Below are positions 6,187-15,055 of a stretch of DNA of 22,957 nt, one piece after another. The stretch is from Polaribacter sp. GTDB lineage: Bacteria > Bacteroidota > Bacteroidia > Flavobacteriales > Flavobacteriaceae. Numbering within the stretch: position 1 is the stretch's first letter; each line of letters starts with the position of its first letter. The translations under genes and the position numbers were made by a program. The DNA lies in the NCBI GenBank assembly GCA_030731695.1, contig JANQTK010000324.1, positions 1-22,957 on the forward strand. Reading direction: 5' to 3'. The notes beneath the pieces are model-generated. The model ran no database searches. It worked only from the letters and a program-made list of their open reading frames with translations, and had not been told where the DNA came from.

Positions 6187-9144
6187 ATGAAAAAACTACT
6201 ATTTGTACTCTTTTTCTTGTCGATTTCTTTGGCAAATGCCCAAGATTATTTTCCGACAAATTCAGGAGTAAAAACATCCAAAAGCATTTTAGTTGCTTTT
6301 ACAAATGCGACCATTTATGTGACGCCAGAAAACATTATTCAAAAAGGAACATTGTTGGTGAAGGATGGAAAAGTTGCTGAAGTTGGAAAATCTGTAAAAA
6401 TTCCTGAGGGAACAAAAATTATAGATTTAGACGGCAAAATGATTTATCCATCATTTATTGATATTTATTCCGATTTTGGAATTGCAAAACCAAAAAGAAA
6501 TCCTTCTGATTCAAGATCTTCTCAATACGAAGCTGAAAGAGAAGGTTATTATTGGAATGACCACATTCGTCCTGAAACCAATCCAATTGGCGATTTTAAG
6601 TTCGATAACAAAAAAGCAACTGAGCTTTTAAATGCTGGATTTGGAGCTGTAAATACCCATTTACAAGACGGAATTATTCGCGGAAATGGTTTGTTGGTGG
6701 CATTGAATCCTAATACTACCAATGCTTACCGAATTTTAGATACCAAATCAGCACAGTTTTTATCATTTAATAAAAGTGTACAGTCAAGACAATCTTATCC
6801 AGCTTCAAGAATGGGTGCTATGGCTTTATTGCGTCAAGTATATTTGGATGCAGATTGGTATGCCAAAGGAAATATGAAAAACAAAGATTTGGCTTTAGAA
6901 GCTTTGAATAAAAATAAAAATTTGGTTCAAATTTTTGAAACTGAAAATCATTTAGATGCTGTAAGAGCAGATAAAGTGGGTGATGAATTCGGAATTCAAT
7001 ATACTATTTTAGGTTCTGGAGATGAATTTGAAAAAATCAATGATATCAAAAAAACCAATGCAACATTCATCATTCCAATTGATTTTACAAATCCTTATGA
7101 TGTTTCAAACCCATTGTTAGCAGAACAAATTTCATTGAGAGATATGCGTAAATGGAATCAAGATCCATCAAATTTATCTGTTTTACAAAAAAATGGAGTG
7201 CCATTTGCATTGACAACTTACAAGTTGAAATCTGCTGAAACATTCCATAAAAATTTACAAAAAGCCATTGAATATGGTTTTGATAAAAAATGGGCTTTGG
7301 CTTCTTTAACTTCAATTCCTGCTAAAATTATTGGAAATACTAGTATTGGAAATTTAAATAAAGGAAGTTTTGCCAATTTCATCATCACTTCTGGAGATGT
7401 TTTTGACGCTTCATCAACCATTTATGAAAATTGGGTTCAAGGAGAACAAAACATCATCAATGATATGAATATCAAAGATATAACTGGTGATTATATGCTG
7501 TATGTAAATGGAAAAAATTACGATTTGTCTATTTCAGGTAAGGGTGCAAAACAAACAGGTACTATTAAATTGGCTGATAAAAAAATCACTTCAAAATTCT
7601 CTTTTCAAAATGATTGGGTTGAAATTACGCTTGATGACGAAGGGTATACACGTTTGATGGGAAAAATTATCAATGCAGCAAATGTCATGGAAGGAAGTGC
7701 TTTTGATACAAAAGGCAACAAAACTTCTTGGTCTGCAAGCAAAAAAGTAGCCAAAGAAGTAGAAATTAAAAAAGATGAAAAATCAACTGAAAAGGAAATT
7801 TTGGTAATGCCTGTAAGCTTTCCAAACATTGGATTTGGAAATTATGTACAGCCAAAATCTGAATCGATTTTAATTAAAAATGTTACAGTTTGGACAAGTG
7901 AAGATGCTGGAATTTTAGAAAATACGGATGTTTTATTAAAAGACGGAAAAATTGCTAAAATTGGTAAAAATCTTTCTGCAAAAGGCGTTGTTGAAATTGA
8001 TGGAACAGGCAAACATTTAACAGCAGGAATCGTTGACGAGCATTCGCATATTGCGACTTCAGCCGTAAATGAAGGTGCGCACAATTCTTCTGCAGAAGTT
8101 ACTATTGAAGATGTTGTTGATCCAACAGACATCAATATTTATAGAAATATTTCAGGAGGAACCACCACTGCTCAAATTTTACATGGTTCTGCAAATCCTA
8201 TTGGAGGACGCTCAGCCATCATCAAACTAAAATGGGGAGAAAATGCTGAAAATATGATTTATAACAACTCTCCAAAGTTCATCAAATTTGCTTTGGGAGA
8301 AAATGTAAAACAATCTAGAAGCACCAATGGAACTCGTTTTCCACAATCAAGAATGGGTGTTGAACAAGTTTTTGTAGATTATTTCACAAGAGCTAAAGAA
8401 TACGAAACGTTGAAAAAAAGTGGTCAACCTTTCAGAAAAGATATTGAAATGGAGACTTTATTAGAAATTTTAAACGGCGAACGTTTTATTTCTTGCCATT
8501 CATATGTGCAATCAGAAATCAATATGTTGATAAAAGTTGCTGAAAAATTCAATTTTAAAATTAACACATTCACGCATATTTTAGAAGGGTATAAAGTGGC
8601 TGACAAAATGGCAAAACATGGTGTTGGAGGCTCAACTTTTTCAGATTGGTGGGCTTATAAATACGAAGTTTTAGATGCAATTCCATACAATGCAGCCATC
8701 ATGCACAATGCAGGTGTAACAGTTGCTATCAATTCTGATGACCGAGAAATGTCAAGAAGATTGAACCAAGAAGCTGCAAAAACAGTAAAATACGGAGGAA
8801 TGTCAGAATTGGAAGCTTGGAAAATGGTTACTATAAATCCAGCAAAATTGTTACATATTGACGATAAAGTTGGCAGTATCAAAGAAGGTAAAGAAGCAGA
8901 TGTTGTGTTGTGGAATAATCATCCAATGTCAATTTATGCAAAAGTTGAAAAAACAATTATTGATGGAAAAGTATTTTTTGATGTAAATGATGATTTGCAA
9001 AAACGTCAAGCGATTAAAGAAGAAAAAAGCAAATTAATCAATATGATGTTGAAAGAAAAAATGGGTGGTGCAAAAACACAAGTCCCAATGAAAAGAGAAG
9101 ATCGCAATTTTCACTGTGATACATTAGAAGAAACTAAAAGCTAA
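6187..9144 (+). CDS. Secreted double-domain amidohydrolase family protein
   Basis: A 985-residue exported protein (signal peptide MKKLLFVLFFLSISLANAQ, 1-19) with two amidohydrolase-superfamily units in tandem. The C-terminal unit (about 558-930) looks active: H619/H621 of the HxH motif, H771 in SCHSY, H797 in THILEGYK and D851 in NSDD, a mononuclear-type ligand set like that of imidazolonepropionase-type members. The N-terminal unit (about 35-425) has YPSFIDIYSDFG where the HxH should be, with Y94 and D96 replacing the histidines. SRMG blocks in both halves (207-210 and 721-724), each in a similar local context, indicate an ancient internal duplication. The substrate is unknown; cyclic amides or peptides are possible. 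The next gene, a third copy of the fold, starts 6 bases after the stop, so the two are surely one operon. Confidence 0.9.
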   Translation: MKKLLFVLFFLSISLANAQDYFPTNSGVKTSKSILVAFTNATIYVTPENIIQKGTLLVKDGKVAEVGKSVKIPEGTKIIDLDGKMIYPSFIDIYSDFGIAKPKRNPSDSRSSQYEAEREGYYWNDHIRPETNPIGDFKFDNKKATELLNAGFGAVNTHLQDGIIRGNGLLVALNPNTTNAYRILDTKSAQFLSFNKSVQSRQSYPASRMGAMALLRQVYLDADWYAKGNMKNKDLALEALNKNKNLVQIFETENHLDAVRADKVGDEFGIQYTILGSGDEFEKINDIKKTNATFIIPIDFTNPYDVSNPLLAEQISLRDMRKWNQDPSNLSVLQKNGVPFALTTYKLKSAETFHKNLQKAIEYGFDKKWALASLTSIPAKIIGNTSIGNLNKGSFANFIITSGDVFDASSTIYENWVQGEQNIINDMNIKDITGDYMLYVNGKNYDLSISGKGAKQTGTIKLADKKITSKFSFQNDWVEITLDDEGYTRLMGKIINAANVMEGSAFDTKGNKTSWSASKKVAKEVEIKKDEKSTEKEILVMPVSFPNIGFGNYVQPKSESILIKNVTVWTSEDAGILENTDVLLKDGKIAKIGKNLSAKGVVEIDGTGKHLTAGIVDEHSHIATSAVNEGAHNSSAEVTIEDVVDPTDINIYRNISGGTTTAQILHGSANPIGGRSAIIKLKWGENAENMIYNNSPKFIKFALGENVKQSRSTNGTRFPQSRMGVEQVFVDYFTRAKEYETLKKSGQPFRKDIEMETLLEILNGERFISCHSYVQSEINMLIKVAEKFNFKINTFTHILEGYKVADKMAKHGVGGSTFSDWWAYKYEVLDAIPYNAAIMHNAGVTVAINSDDREMSRRLNQEAAKTVKYGGMSELEAWKMVTINPAKLLHIDDKVGSIKEGKEADVVLWNNHPMSIYAKVEKTIIDGKVFFDVNDDLQKRQAIKEEKSKLINMMLKEKMGGAKTQVPMKREDRNFHCDTLEETKS

Positions 9145-9150
9145 AAGATT

Positions 9151-10446
9151 ATGAAAAATATACTAAAAATTGTACTGTTTTTTGCTTTTGTAGGAAACAT
9201 ATTTGCACAACAGACACCTGCATCAAAACAAACTACAGCCATAAGTATTGAAGGTGCAACTGCACATTTAGGAAATGGACAAATCATTGAAAACTCTTTG
9301 ATAATGTTTGTTGATGGCAAAATCACTTTTGTAGGAAGTGCCATGATGAAAATTGCTAGAATGGGAACAATCATCAAAGCAGAAGGAAAACACATTTACC
9401 CAGGATTTATAGCATTAGACGCCACTTTAGGTTTGGTAGAAATTGATGCTGTAAAAGCCAGTGATGATGAAAGCGAAATTGGAATTATGAACCCACATGT
9501 TCGCAGTTTAATTGCGTATAATGCTGAAAGTAAATTGGTGGAATCCATGAGACCAAATGGCGTTTTAATGGCGCAAATTGTTCCAAAAGGAGGAACAATT
9601 TCTGGAACTTCATCAATTGTTCAGATGGATGCTTGGAATTGGGAGGATGCTGCTATTAAAGTTGATGACGCAATTCATTTGAATTGGCCAGGAAGTTTTA
9701 CAAGTGGAAGATGGTGGTTAGGAGAAGATCCTGCTTTGAAACCAAGTCCAGAATATCCAAAAAATGTGGAAAAAATCAATTCATTTTTTACAGATGCAAA
9801 GCAATATCTAGCCTCTAAATCTGATAAAAAACACTTACCATTTGCAGCAACAAAAGGTTTGTTTGATGGTAGTCAAAAATTGTTTATTCATGTAAATGGC
9901 GAAAAAGAAATCACTGATGCCATCACAATGAGCAAAGAATTTGGCATTAGTAATTTAGTCATTGTTCGTGGTGAAGGTGCAGAAAAAGTAACAGATTTGT
10001 TGGTAAAAAATAACATTCCTGTAATTTTAAACAGACCTCACAGAAATCCAAATAATGAAGATGATGCTTATGATGACACATACACCATTGCAAAAACATT
10101 ACAAGACAAAGGTGTTTTGGTTGGGTTAGGAATGGAAGGCCAAATGGACAGAATGAACACAAGAAATTTACCTTTTTACGCAGGAACTTTTGCCGCTTTT
10201 GGTTTGGAAAAAGAAAAAGCAGTGCAATTAATTACTGGTGATGCAGCAAAAATTTTAGGCATTGATGCCCTTGCAGGAACTTTGGAAGTTGGAAAAGACG
10301 CTACACTTTTTATTTCTGAAGGAGATGCTTTAGATATGAGAACAAATATCATTTCAGAAGCTTTTATTCAAGGAAGAAAAATCAGTTTGGAGAGTCATCA
10401 AACTACTTTATGGAAACGCTATGCTGAAAAATTCAAATCAGAATAG
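9151..10446 (+). CDS. Secreted amidohydrolase-like protein, probably non-catalytic
   Basis: A 431-residue protein with a signal peptide (MKNILKIVLFFAFVGNIFAQ, 1-20) and the amidohydrolase-type beta sandwich and barrel. The composite fold shows in the VDGKITFVG strand (54-62), IYPGFIALD (82-90) and the C-terminal TGDAAKILGIDALAGTLEVG (362-381). Where active members have HxH it reads ALDATLG, so D90 and T92 replace both histidines, and GLGMEGQMD replaces the usual catalytic Asp strand. It is therefore likely a pseudo-enzyme or structural partner of the protein encoded just upstream, to which it is related (AQIVPKGGTISGTSSIVQ here, AQILHGSANPIGGRSAII there). It is the last gene of the operon; a strong terminator begins 26 bases past the stop. 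The family is confident; lack of activity is inferred. Confidence 0.88.
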   Translation: MKNILKIVLFFAFVGNIFAQQTPASKQTTAISIEGATAHLGNGQIIENSLIMFVDGKITFVGSAMMKIARMGTIIKAEGKHIYPGFIALDATLGLVEIDAVKASDDESEIGIMNPHVRSLIAYNAESKLVESMRPNGVLMAQIVPKGGTISGTSSIVQMDAWNWEDAAIKVDDAIHLNWPGSFTSGRWWLGEDPALKPSPEYPKNVEKINSFFTDAKQYLASKSDKKHLPFAATKGLFDGSQKLFIHVNGEKEITDAITMSKEFGISNLVIVRGEGAEKVTDLLVKNNIPVILNRPHRNPNNEDDAYDDTYTIAKTLQDKGVLVGLGMEGQMDRMNTRNLPFYAGTFAAFGLEKEKAVQLITGDAAKILGIDALAGTLEVGKDATLFISEGDALDMRTNIISEAFIQGRKISLESHQTTLWKRYAEKFKSE

Positions 10447-10471
10447 AATACTCTTTAAGTAAAACTTATTG

Positions 10472-10503
10472 AAAAAAAGGCTCGCAAATTGCGAGCCTTT
10501 TTT
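10472..10503 (+). terminator. Strong Rho-independent terminator of the amidohydrolase operon
   Basis: GGCTCGCAA (10479-10487) pairs with TTGCGAGCC (10489-10497) on an A-tract/T-tract extension, and a run of T ends at 10503. It is the most GC-rich hairpin in the window. Confidence 0.92.
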
Positions 10504-10625
10504 ATGAAGACATTTGAAGACTTTAAAAAACCTATTTCTTTTTCTAACAAAATTTCCCAAACTGAAAGATATTTTTTCCGGTAAAATTAAAGTCATTGCA
10601 AATATTAAAAAGTTTATAGTAGCAT

Positions 10626-10649
10626 AAAATACCTACAATTAGGTATTTT
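10626..10649. repeat. Near-perfect inverted repeat overlapping the RNA methyltransferase promoter
   Basis: AAAATACCTA (10626-10635) and TAGGTATTTT (10640-10649) are perfect 10-bp arms around a CAAT loop. The right arm contains most of the TATTTTTG -7 element. It could be an operator, or a second terminator given the T-rich flank. Confidence 0.55.
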
Positions 10650-10651
10650 TG
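10644..10651 (+). promoter_or_regulatory. -7 promoter element for the RNA methyltransferase gene
   Basis: TATTTTTG is an exact TAnnTTTG match ending 14 bases before the ATG at 10666. No TTG with normal -33 spacing is present. It makes the GTG at 10651 an unlikely start codon because that G belongs to the promoter element. Confidence 0.45.
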
Positions 10652-10665
10652 TGTTTTTAAATTCC

Positions 10666-11451
10666 ATGAAAGAAATCACTAGTATTCAGAATCCTTTTAT
10701 CAAAAATTTGCTCAAATTGCAAGAAAAAGCCAGAGAGCGAAAAAAACAAGGCCTTTTTTTGATTGAAGGAAAAAGAGAAATTGAATTGGCAAAAAAAGGG
10801 GATTATGAAATCACTTCCCTCCTATTTTTACCAACTACAAAAAATGATATTTTACTTTCTGATTTTCAAAATGTTGAACAAATTTTGATTTCACAAGAAA
10901 TCTATGACAAACTCGCTTATAGAAAAACTACAGAAGGAATTTTGGCGATTGCAAAAATAAAATCTTTATCACTTTCTAACATCAAACTTTCTAAAACCCC
11001 CCTGATTTTAGTAGCTGAAAGTATTGAAAAACCTGGAAATATTGGAGCCATTTTACGCACTGCAGATGCTGCAAATATTGATGCTGTGTTGATTGCAGAT
11101 GCTAAAAGTGATATGTACAACCCAAATATCATTCGTTCAAGTGTGGGTTGCGTTTTTACGAATCAAATTGCAATAGGAACTTCTGAAGAAATTATTACAT
11201 TTTTGAAAGAAAAAAAGATTCAAATTTTTGCTGCTACTTTGCAAAATTCAAACGAATACCACAAAGAAAATTATACAAAATCTTCTGCCATTGTTGTGGG
11301 TACAGAAGATACAGGTTTAACCGAAATTTGGCGAGAACATGCGACGCAAAACATCAATATTCCTATGCAAGGAATGATTGATTCTATGAACGTTTCTGTA
11401 GCAGCTGCAATTCTTTTATTTGAAGCAAAAAGACAACGAAATTTCAACTAA
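10666..11451 (+). CDS. TrmH/SpoU-family RNA 2'-O-methyltransferase
   Basis: This SPOUT enzyme uses S-adenosylmethionine to methylate a ribose 2'-OH in rRNA or tRNA. The 261 residues have an N-terminal substrate-binding domain (KKQGLFLIEGKREIELA, 26-42) and the three knot motifs. Motif 1 is ILVAESIEKPGNIGAILRTA (114-133, with N125 and R131), motif 2 is VGTEDTGL (211-218), and motif 3 is IPMQGMIDSMNVSVAAA (232-248, with N242 and S244). The exact target (a position such as 23S G2251, or a tRNA) cannot be read from the sequence. The GTG start at 10651 would add five residues but lies in the -7 element, so the ATG at 10666 is preferred. The M48 protease gene follows after 4 bases. Confidence 0.92.
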   Translation: MKEITSIQNPFIKNLLKLQEKARERKKQGLFLIEGKREIELAKKGDYEITSLLFLPTTKNDILLSDFQNVEQILISQEIYDKLAYRKTTEGILAIAKIKSLSLSNIKLSKTPLILVAESIEKPGNIGAILRTADAANIDAVLIADAKSDMYNPNIIRSSVGCVFTNQIAIGTSEEIITFLKEKKIQIFAATLQNSNEYHKENYTKSSAIVVGTEDTGLTEIWREHATQNINIPMQGMIDSMNVSVAAAILLFEAKRQRNFN

Positions 11452-11455
11452 ATTT

Positions 11456-12688
11456 ATGAATTCAACCATTTTATTTTACATTCTCATCAGTATTTTAATC
11501 ATCGATTTTATCATTGATAAAGTCCTAGATTTTTTAAATACAAAACGTTTTGATGATAAAATTCCACATGAATTATCAGATGTGTATGATGAAGAAGCGT
11601 ATAAAAAATCACAAGATTATAAGAAAAAAAATGCGAAATTTTCAAGAGTGACTTCTTTATTTTCTTTCATTTTAACAATGCTATTTTTCTTTTTAGAAGG
11701 TTTTAAATTGGTAGATGATTTTGCAAGAAGTTTTACAAATAATCCCATTTTAGTGGCATTGCTTTTTTTCGGATTTATCATGTTGGGTTCAGATATTTTA
11801 ACAACTCCTTTCTCCTATTACCAAACATTTGTGATTGAAGAAAAATTCGGATTTAACAAATCAACCAAAAAAATATTTTGGACAGACAAACTAAAAGGTT
11901 GGCTAATGAGCATTATTTTAGGTGGTGGTATTTTATCAATTATTATGCTTTTTTATCAATATTCTGGTGATAATTTTTGGATCTATACTTGGGTTTTCAT
12001 AGCTGTTTTTACTGTTTTTATGAATCTATTTTATGCCAAATTAATTGTTCCTATTTTTAACAAACAAACTCCTTTAGAAGAAGGTGAATTGAAAACTGCC
12101 ATTGAAAATTATGCTCAAAAAGTAGGTTTTACTTTACAAAATATCTTTGTCATTGATGGCTCAAAACGATCCACAAAAGCAAATGCTTATTTTTCAGGAT
12201 TTGGTTCTCAAAAAAGAATTACCTTATATGACACTCTGATCAATGATTTAGAAACGGATGAAATTGTAGCTGTTTTAGCGCATGAAGTTGGTCATTATAA
12301 ACGCAAACACATCATTTTTAATTTGATTGTTTCACTACTTTTAACAGGATTTATGCTTTATTTAGTATCGCTTTTTATCAGTTCTTCCCTATTATCAAAT
12401 GCATTGAGTGTTTCCATTCCAAGTTTTCATATTGGCTTGATTGCTTTCGGAATTTTGTATTCACCGATTTCTGAAATCACAGGTTTATTCATGAATGCTG
12501 TATCCAGAAAATTTGAATATCAAGCTGATGATTATGCAAAAAATACCTTTGATGGACGATATTTAGTTTCATCACTCAAAAAATTATCAAAAAATAGTTT
12601 GAGTAATTTAACGCCTCATCCTGCGTATGTTTTTGTGCATTATTCACATCCAACCTTATTGCAACGAATTCAAAATTTAGAATCCTAA
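11456..12688 (+). CDS. Ste24-type M48 family integral membrane metalloprotease
   Basis: This resembles CAAX prenyl protease 1 (Ste24), a zinc protease with its active site inside a membrane chamber; in bacteria the physiological substrates are mostly unknown. The 410 residues have several hydrophobic helices (about 3-22, 65-81, 95-113, 150-168, 175-195, 286-306 and 324-346). The zinc motif HEVGH is at 276-280 and FEYQAD, with ligand E354, at 353-358. SKRSTKANAYFSG (236-248) precedes the metal helix, as is normal for this family. The ATG at 11456 begins 4 bases after the methyltransferase stop; a longer frame from 11420 would overlap that gene and add a non-membrane MKQKDNEISTKF, so I reject it. 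Co-transcription with the methyltransferase gene is very likely. Confidence 0.93.
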   Translation: MNSTILFYILISILIIDFIIDKVLDFLNTKRFDDKIPHELSDVYDEEAYKKSQDYKKKNAKFSRVTSLFSFILTMLFFFLEGFKLVDDFARSFTNNPILVALLFFGFIMLGSDILTTPFSYYQTFVIEEKFGFNKSTKKIFWTDKLKGWLMSIILGGGILSIIMLFYQYSGDNFWIYTWVFIAVFTVFMNLFYAKLIVPIFNKQTPLEEGELKTAIENYAQKVGFTLQNIFVIDGSKRSTKANAYFSGFGSQKRITLYDTLINDLETDEIVAVLAHEVGHYKRKHIIFNLIVSLLLTGFMLYLVSLFISSSLLSNALSVSIPSFHIGLIAFGILYSPISEITGLFMNAVSRKFEYQADDYAKNTFDGRYLVSSLKKLSKNSLSNLTPHPAYVFVHYSHPTLLQRIQNLES

Positions 12689-12747
12689 TTGTTGTGTATT
12701 ACAATTCTAATTAGTAACTTCACTATTGATTCAAAAAAAATCAATTT

Positions 12748-14985
12748 ATGCAAGCATTGCAATATACAGCAACCTTAGAAGAAGAGAATAAAGAGATTGC
12801 AAATCGATACAAAGATTTGTTGAAAGGTACTTATGAGGTCTTATCAAAAGAGGATAAAGAGCTGATTAGGAAAGCTTTTGATATTGCTGTTGATGCACAT
12901 TCTAAACAACGTAGAAAAACTGGCGAACCCTATATTTTTCATCCAATTTCAGTTGCCAAAATTGTAGCCAAAGAAATTGGTTTGGGCGCAGTATCTATTG
13001 CTGCTGCTTTGTTGCATGATGTTGTTGAAGATACTCATTATACATTGCATGATATTGAACAACAATTTGGTGAAACTATTGCCAAAATTGTAAATGGTTT
13101 GACTAAAATATCAAAATTAAACAAAGAGCAAGATGCTTCAATTCAGGCAGAAAATTTCAGAAAAATGCTCTTGACTTTGAATGATGATGTACGTGTGATT
13201 TTGATAAAAATTGCTGATAGGTTGCACAATATGCAAACCATGAATGCAATGCCCGAAGACAAACAGCTTAAAATTGCTTCAGAAACGTTATACATTTATG
13301 CACCTTTAGCCCATAGATTAGGGTTGTACAATATTAAAACTGAACTGGAAGATTTAGGATTAAAATACACTGAACCAGAAGTTTATAACGGAATTGTTGC
13401 CAAAATAAAAGAAAGTAAAGAAGAACAGCAAAATTATTTAGAACAATTTACAAATACGCTTAAAAAAGGGTTGGATAAAGAAAATTTCTCCTATGAAATT
13501 AAAGGTAGATTTAAATCTATTTTTTCTATCAGAAGAAAAATGGTGAAGCAAAATGTGACATTCGAGGAAGTATATGACAAATTTGCCATCAGAATTATTT
13601 TTAAACCCGCCACTGAAGATGAAAAATTTGAAGCTTGGAAAATCTATTCCATTGTAACAGATTATTTTAAACCCAATCCTTCTCGTTTGCGCGATTGGAT
13701 TTCTCAACCCAAAACAACAGGTTATGAAGCGTTGCACATCACTGTAATTGGTCCTGATGCTCAATGGGTTGAAGTACAAATTCGTTCAGAAAGAATGAAT
13801 GAAATTGCTGAAAAAGGATATGCTGCTCATTTCAAATACAAACAAGGAAATGACCATGAAAGTGGCTTGGAAAATTGGTTGAACAAATTAAAAGAATCTT
13901 TAGAAAATCAAAGTTTGAATGCGGTTGATTTTGTGGAGGAATTCAAACTGAATTTATACTCCAAAGAAATTTATGTTTTTACACCAAAAGGTGAATTAAA
14001 ATCTTTACCAAAAGACGCTACAGCATTGGATTTTGCGTTTTCAATTCACACAGACATTGGTTTAAAATGTAGGGGTGCAAAAGTAAATGGGAAATTAGTT
14101 CCATTAAGTCATACTTTAAACAGTGGCGATCAAATTGAAGTAATCACAACAAACATCAACAAACCCAATTCACGTTGGTTGGATTTTGTAATTACTGCAA
14201 GAGCAAAAACCAAAATTAGAGTTGCTTTAAAAGAAGAAGAAAAGAAAATTGCTGAGGAAGGAAAAGCAACGCTTTCAAGAAAATTACGTCATTTAAAAAT
14301 TCCATTTAACGAAAAGACAATCAATGAGTTAGTAAATTATTTTAAACTTCGTACAAGTTTTGATTTGTTTTACAGATTTGGAAATGGTGCCATTGATAAT
14401 ACACAATTAAAAGCATTTATTGGGCAAAGAAATAGTACTTTCTTAAACTTTTTCAAATCTAAATTAAGACGAAGTTCTCAAACTACACACAAGGAATTTA
14501 TTGAAGATTCTGATGAAGTTACAGAAAAATATGATTCCCTTGTTTTTGGCAAAGAGGAAGAGAAATTGGATTACAAACTTTCTAAATGTTGCAATCCAAT
14601 TCCAGGAGAAAAAGTATTTGGATTTTTAACCATCAATGATGGCATCAAAGTGCATAAAATCAATTGTCCAAATGCCATTTCTTTACAATCAAATTATGCG
14701 TATCGAATTATTGCAGCAAAATGGATTGACTCTACCAAACAAGATTTTAATGTTATTTTACAAATCAATGGAATTGATAAATCAGGAATTGTAAACAATG
14801 TAACAAGAGTAATTTCTAATAATATGGGCGTTTTTATCAACAGTATTAATATTGCCGGAAAAGAAGGCGTTTTTAATGGAAAAATCTCTCTAAGCGTTAA
14901 AAATAGTACACAGTTAAACAAACTAATTAAAAGTCTGCAAAAAGTAGAAGGTGTAAAAAATGTAGAACGTGTTAATAGAATGTAA
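12748..14985 (+). CDS. Bifunctional (p)ppGpp synthetase/hydrolase of the RelA/SpoT family
   Basis: This makes and degrades the alarmone (p)ppGpp for the stringent response. The hydrolase HD domain is intact: H65, H90-D91 in LLHDVVEDT, and D157 in IADRLHN. The synthetase domain shows KGRFKSIFSIRRKM (252-265), RLRD at 313-316, GYEALH (325-330) and EVQIR (342-346). RLRD stands where bifunctional Rel/SpoT enzymes have RxKD and monofunctional RelA has ExDD, so charge and hence bifunctionality are kept. A TGS domain follows (about 406-467), then the Cys-containing KCCNPIPG block (613-620) and a C-terminal ACT domain (about 665-740). The 745-residue length is normal. A 59-base gap separates it from the M48 gene, so readthrough is possible; fur and purA follow downstream. 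Confidence 0.97.
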   Translation: MQALQYTATLEEENKEIANRYKDLLKGTYEVLSKEDKELIRKAFDIAVDAHSKQRRKTGEPYIFHPISVAKIVAKEIGLGAVSIAAALLHDVVEDTHYTLHDIEQQFGETIAKIVNGLTKISKLNKEQDASIQAENFRKMLLTLNDDVRVILIKIADRLHNMQTMNAMPEDKQLKIASETLYIYAPLAHRLGLYNIKTELEDLGLKYTEPEVYNGIVAKIKESKEEQQNYLEQFTNTLKKGLDKENFSYEIKGRFKSIFSIRRKMVKQNVTFEEVYDKFAIRIIFKPATEDEKFEAWKIYSIVTDYFKPNPSRLRDWISQPKTTGYEALHITVIGPDAQWVEVQIRSERMNEIAEKGYAAHFKYKQGNDHESGLENWLNKLKESLENQSLNAVDFVEEFKLNLYSKEIYVFTPKGELKSLPKDATALDFAFSIHTDIGLKCRGAKVNGKLVPLSHTLNSGDQIEVITTNINKPNSRWLDFVITARAKTKIRVALKEEEKKIAEEGKATLSRKLRHLKIPFNEKTINELVNYFKLRTSFDLFYRFGNGAIDNTQLKAFIGQRNSTFLNFFKSKLRRSSQTTHKEFIEDSDEVTEKYDSLVFGKEEEKLDYKLSKCCNPIPGEKVFGFLTINDGIKVHKINCPNAISLQSNYAYRIIAAKWIDSTKQDFNVILQINGIDKSGIVNNVTRVISNNMGVFINSINIAGKEGVFNGKISLSVKNSTQLNKLIKSLQKVEGVKNVERVNRM

Positions 14986-15003
14986 ATATCATTCTAATAA
15001 AAA

Positions 15004-15035
15004 TTGATTTTTATTAAGAAATAACTGTAAATTTG
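15004..15035 (+). promoter_or_regulatory. Promoter of fur-purA (-33 TTG, -7 TAAATTTG)
   Basis: TTG (15004-15006) and TAAATTTG (15028-15035, exact TAnnTTTG) are separated by 21 bases, close to Bacteroidetes spacing, and end 20 bases before the fur ATG. The -33 element lies within an AT-only inverted repeat (14995-15016). Confidence 0.55.
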
Positions 15036-15055
15036 TCGTTTAAATTTTTAAAATC

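Noticed and set aside
11420..11455. Longer start of the M48 protease overlapping the methyltransferase gene
   Set aside because: The extra MKQKDNEISTKF is hydrophilic, unlike the family N-terminus, and the ATG at 11456 gives the usual 4-base spacing after the stop.
13438..13779. 113-codon open frame antisense to rsh
   Set aside because: It is the complement of a well-conserved coding region, with no family resemblance and no promoter.
14995..15016. AT-only hairpin after rsh as a terminator
   Set aside because: The 10-bp stem contains no GC pair, the loop is 2 bases and no T-run follows; it overlaps the probable fur promoter.
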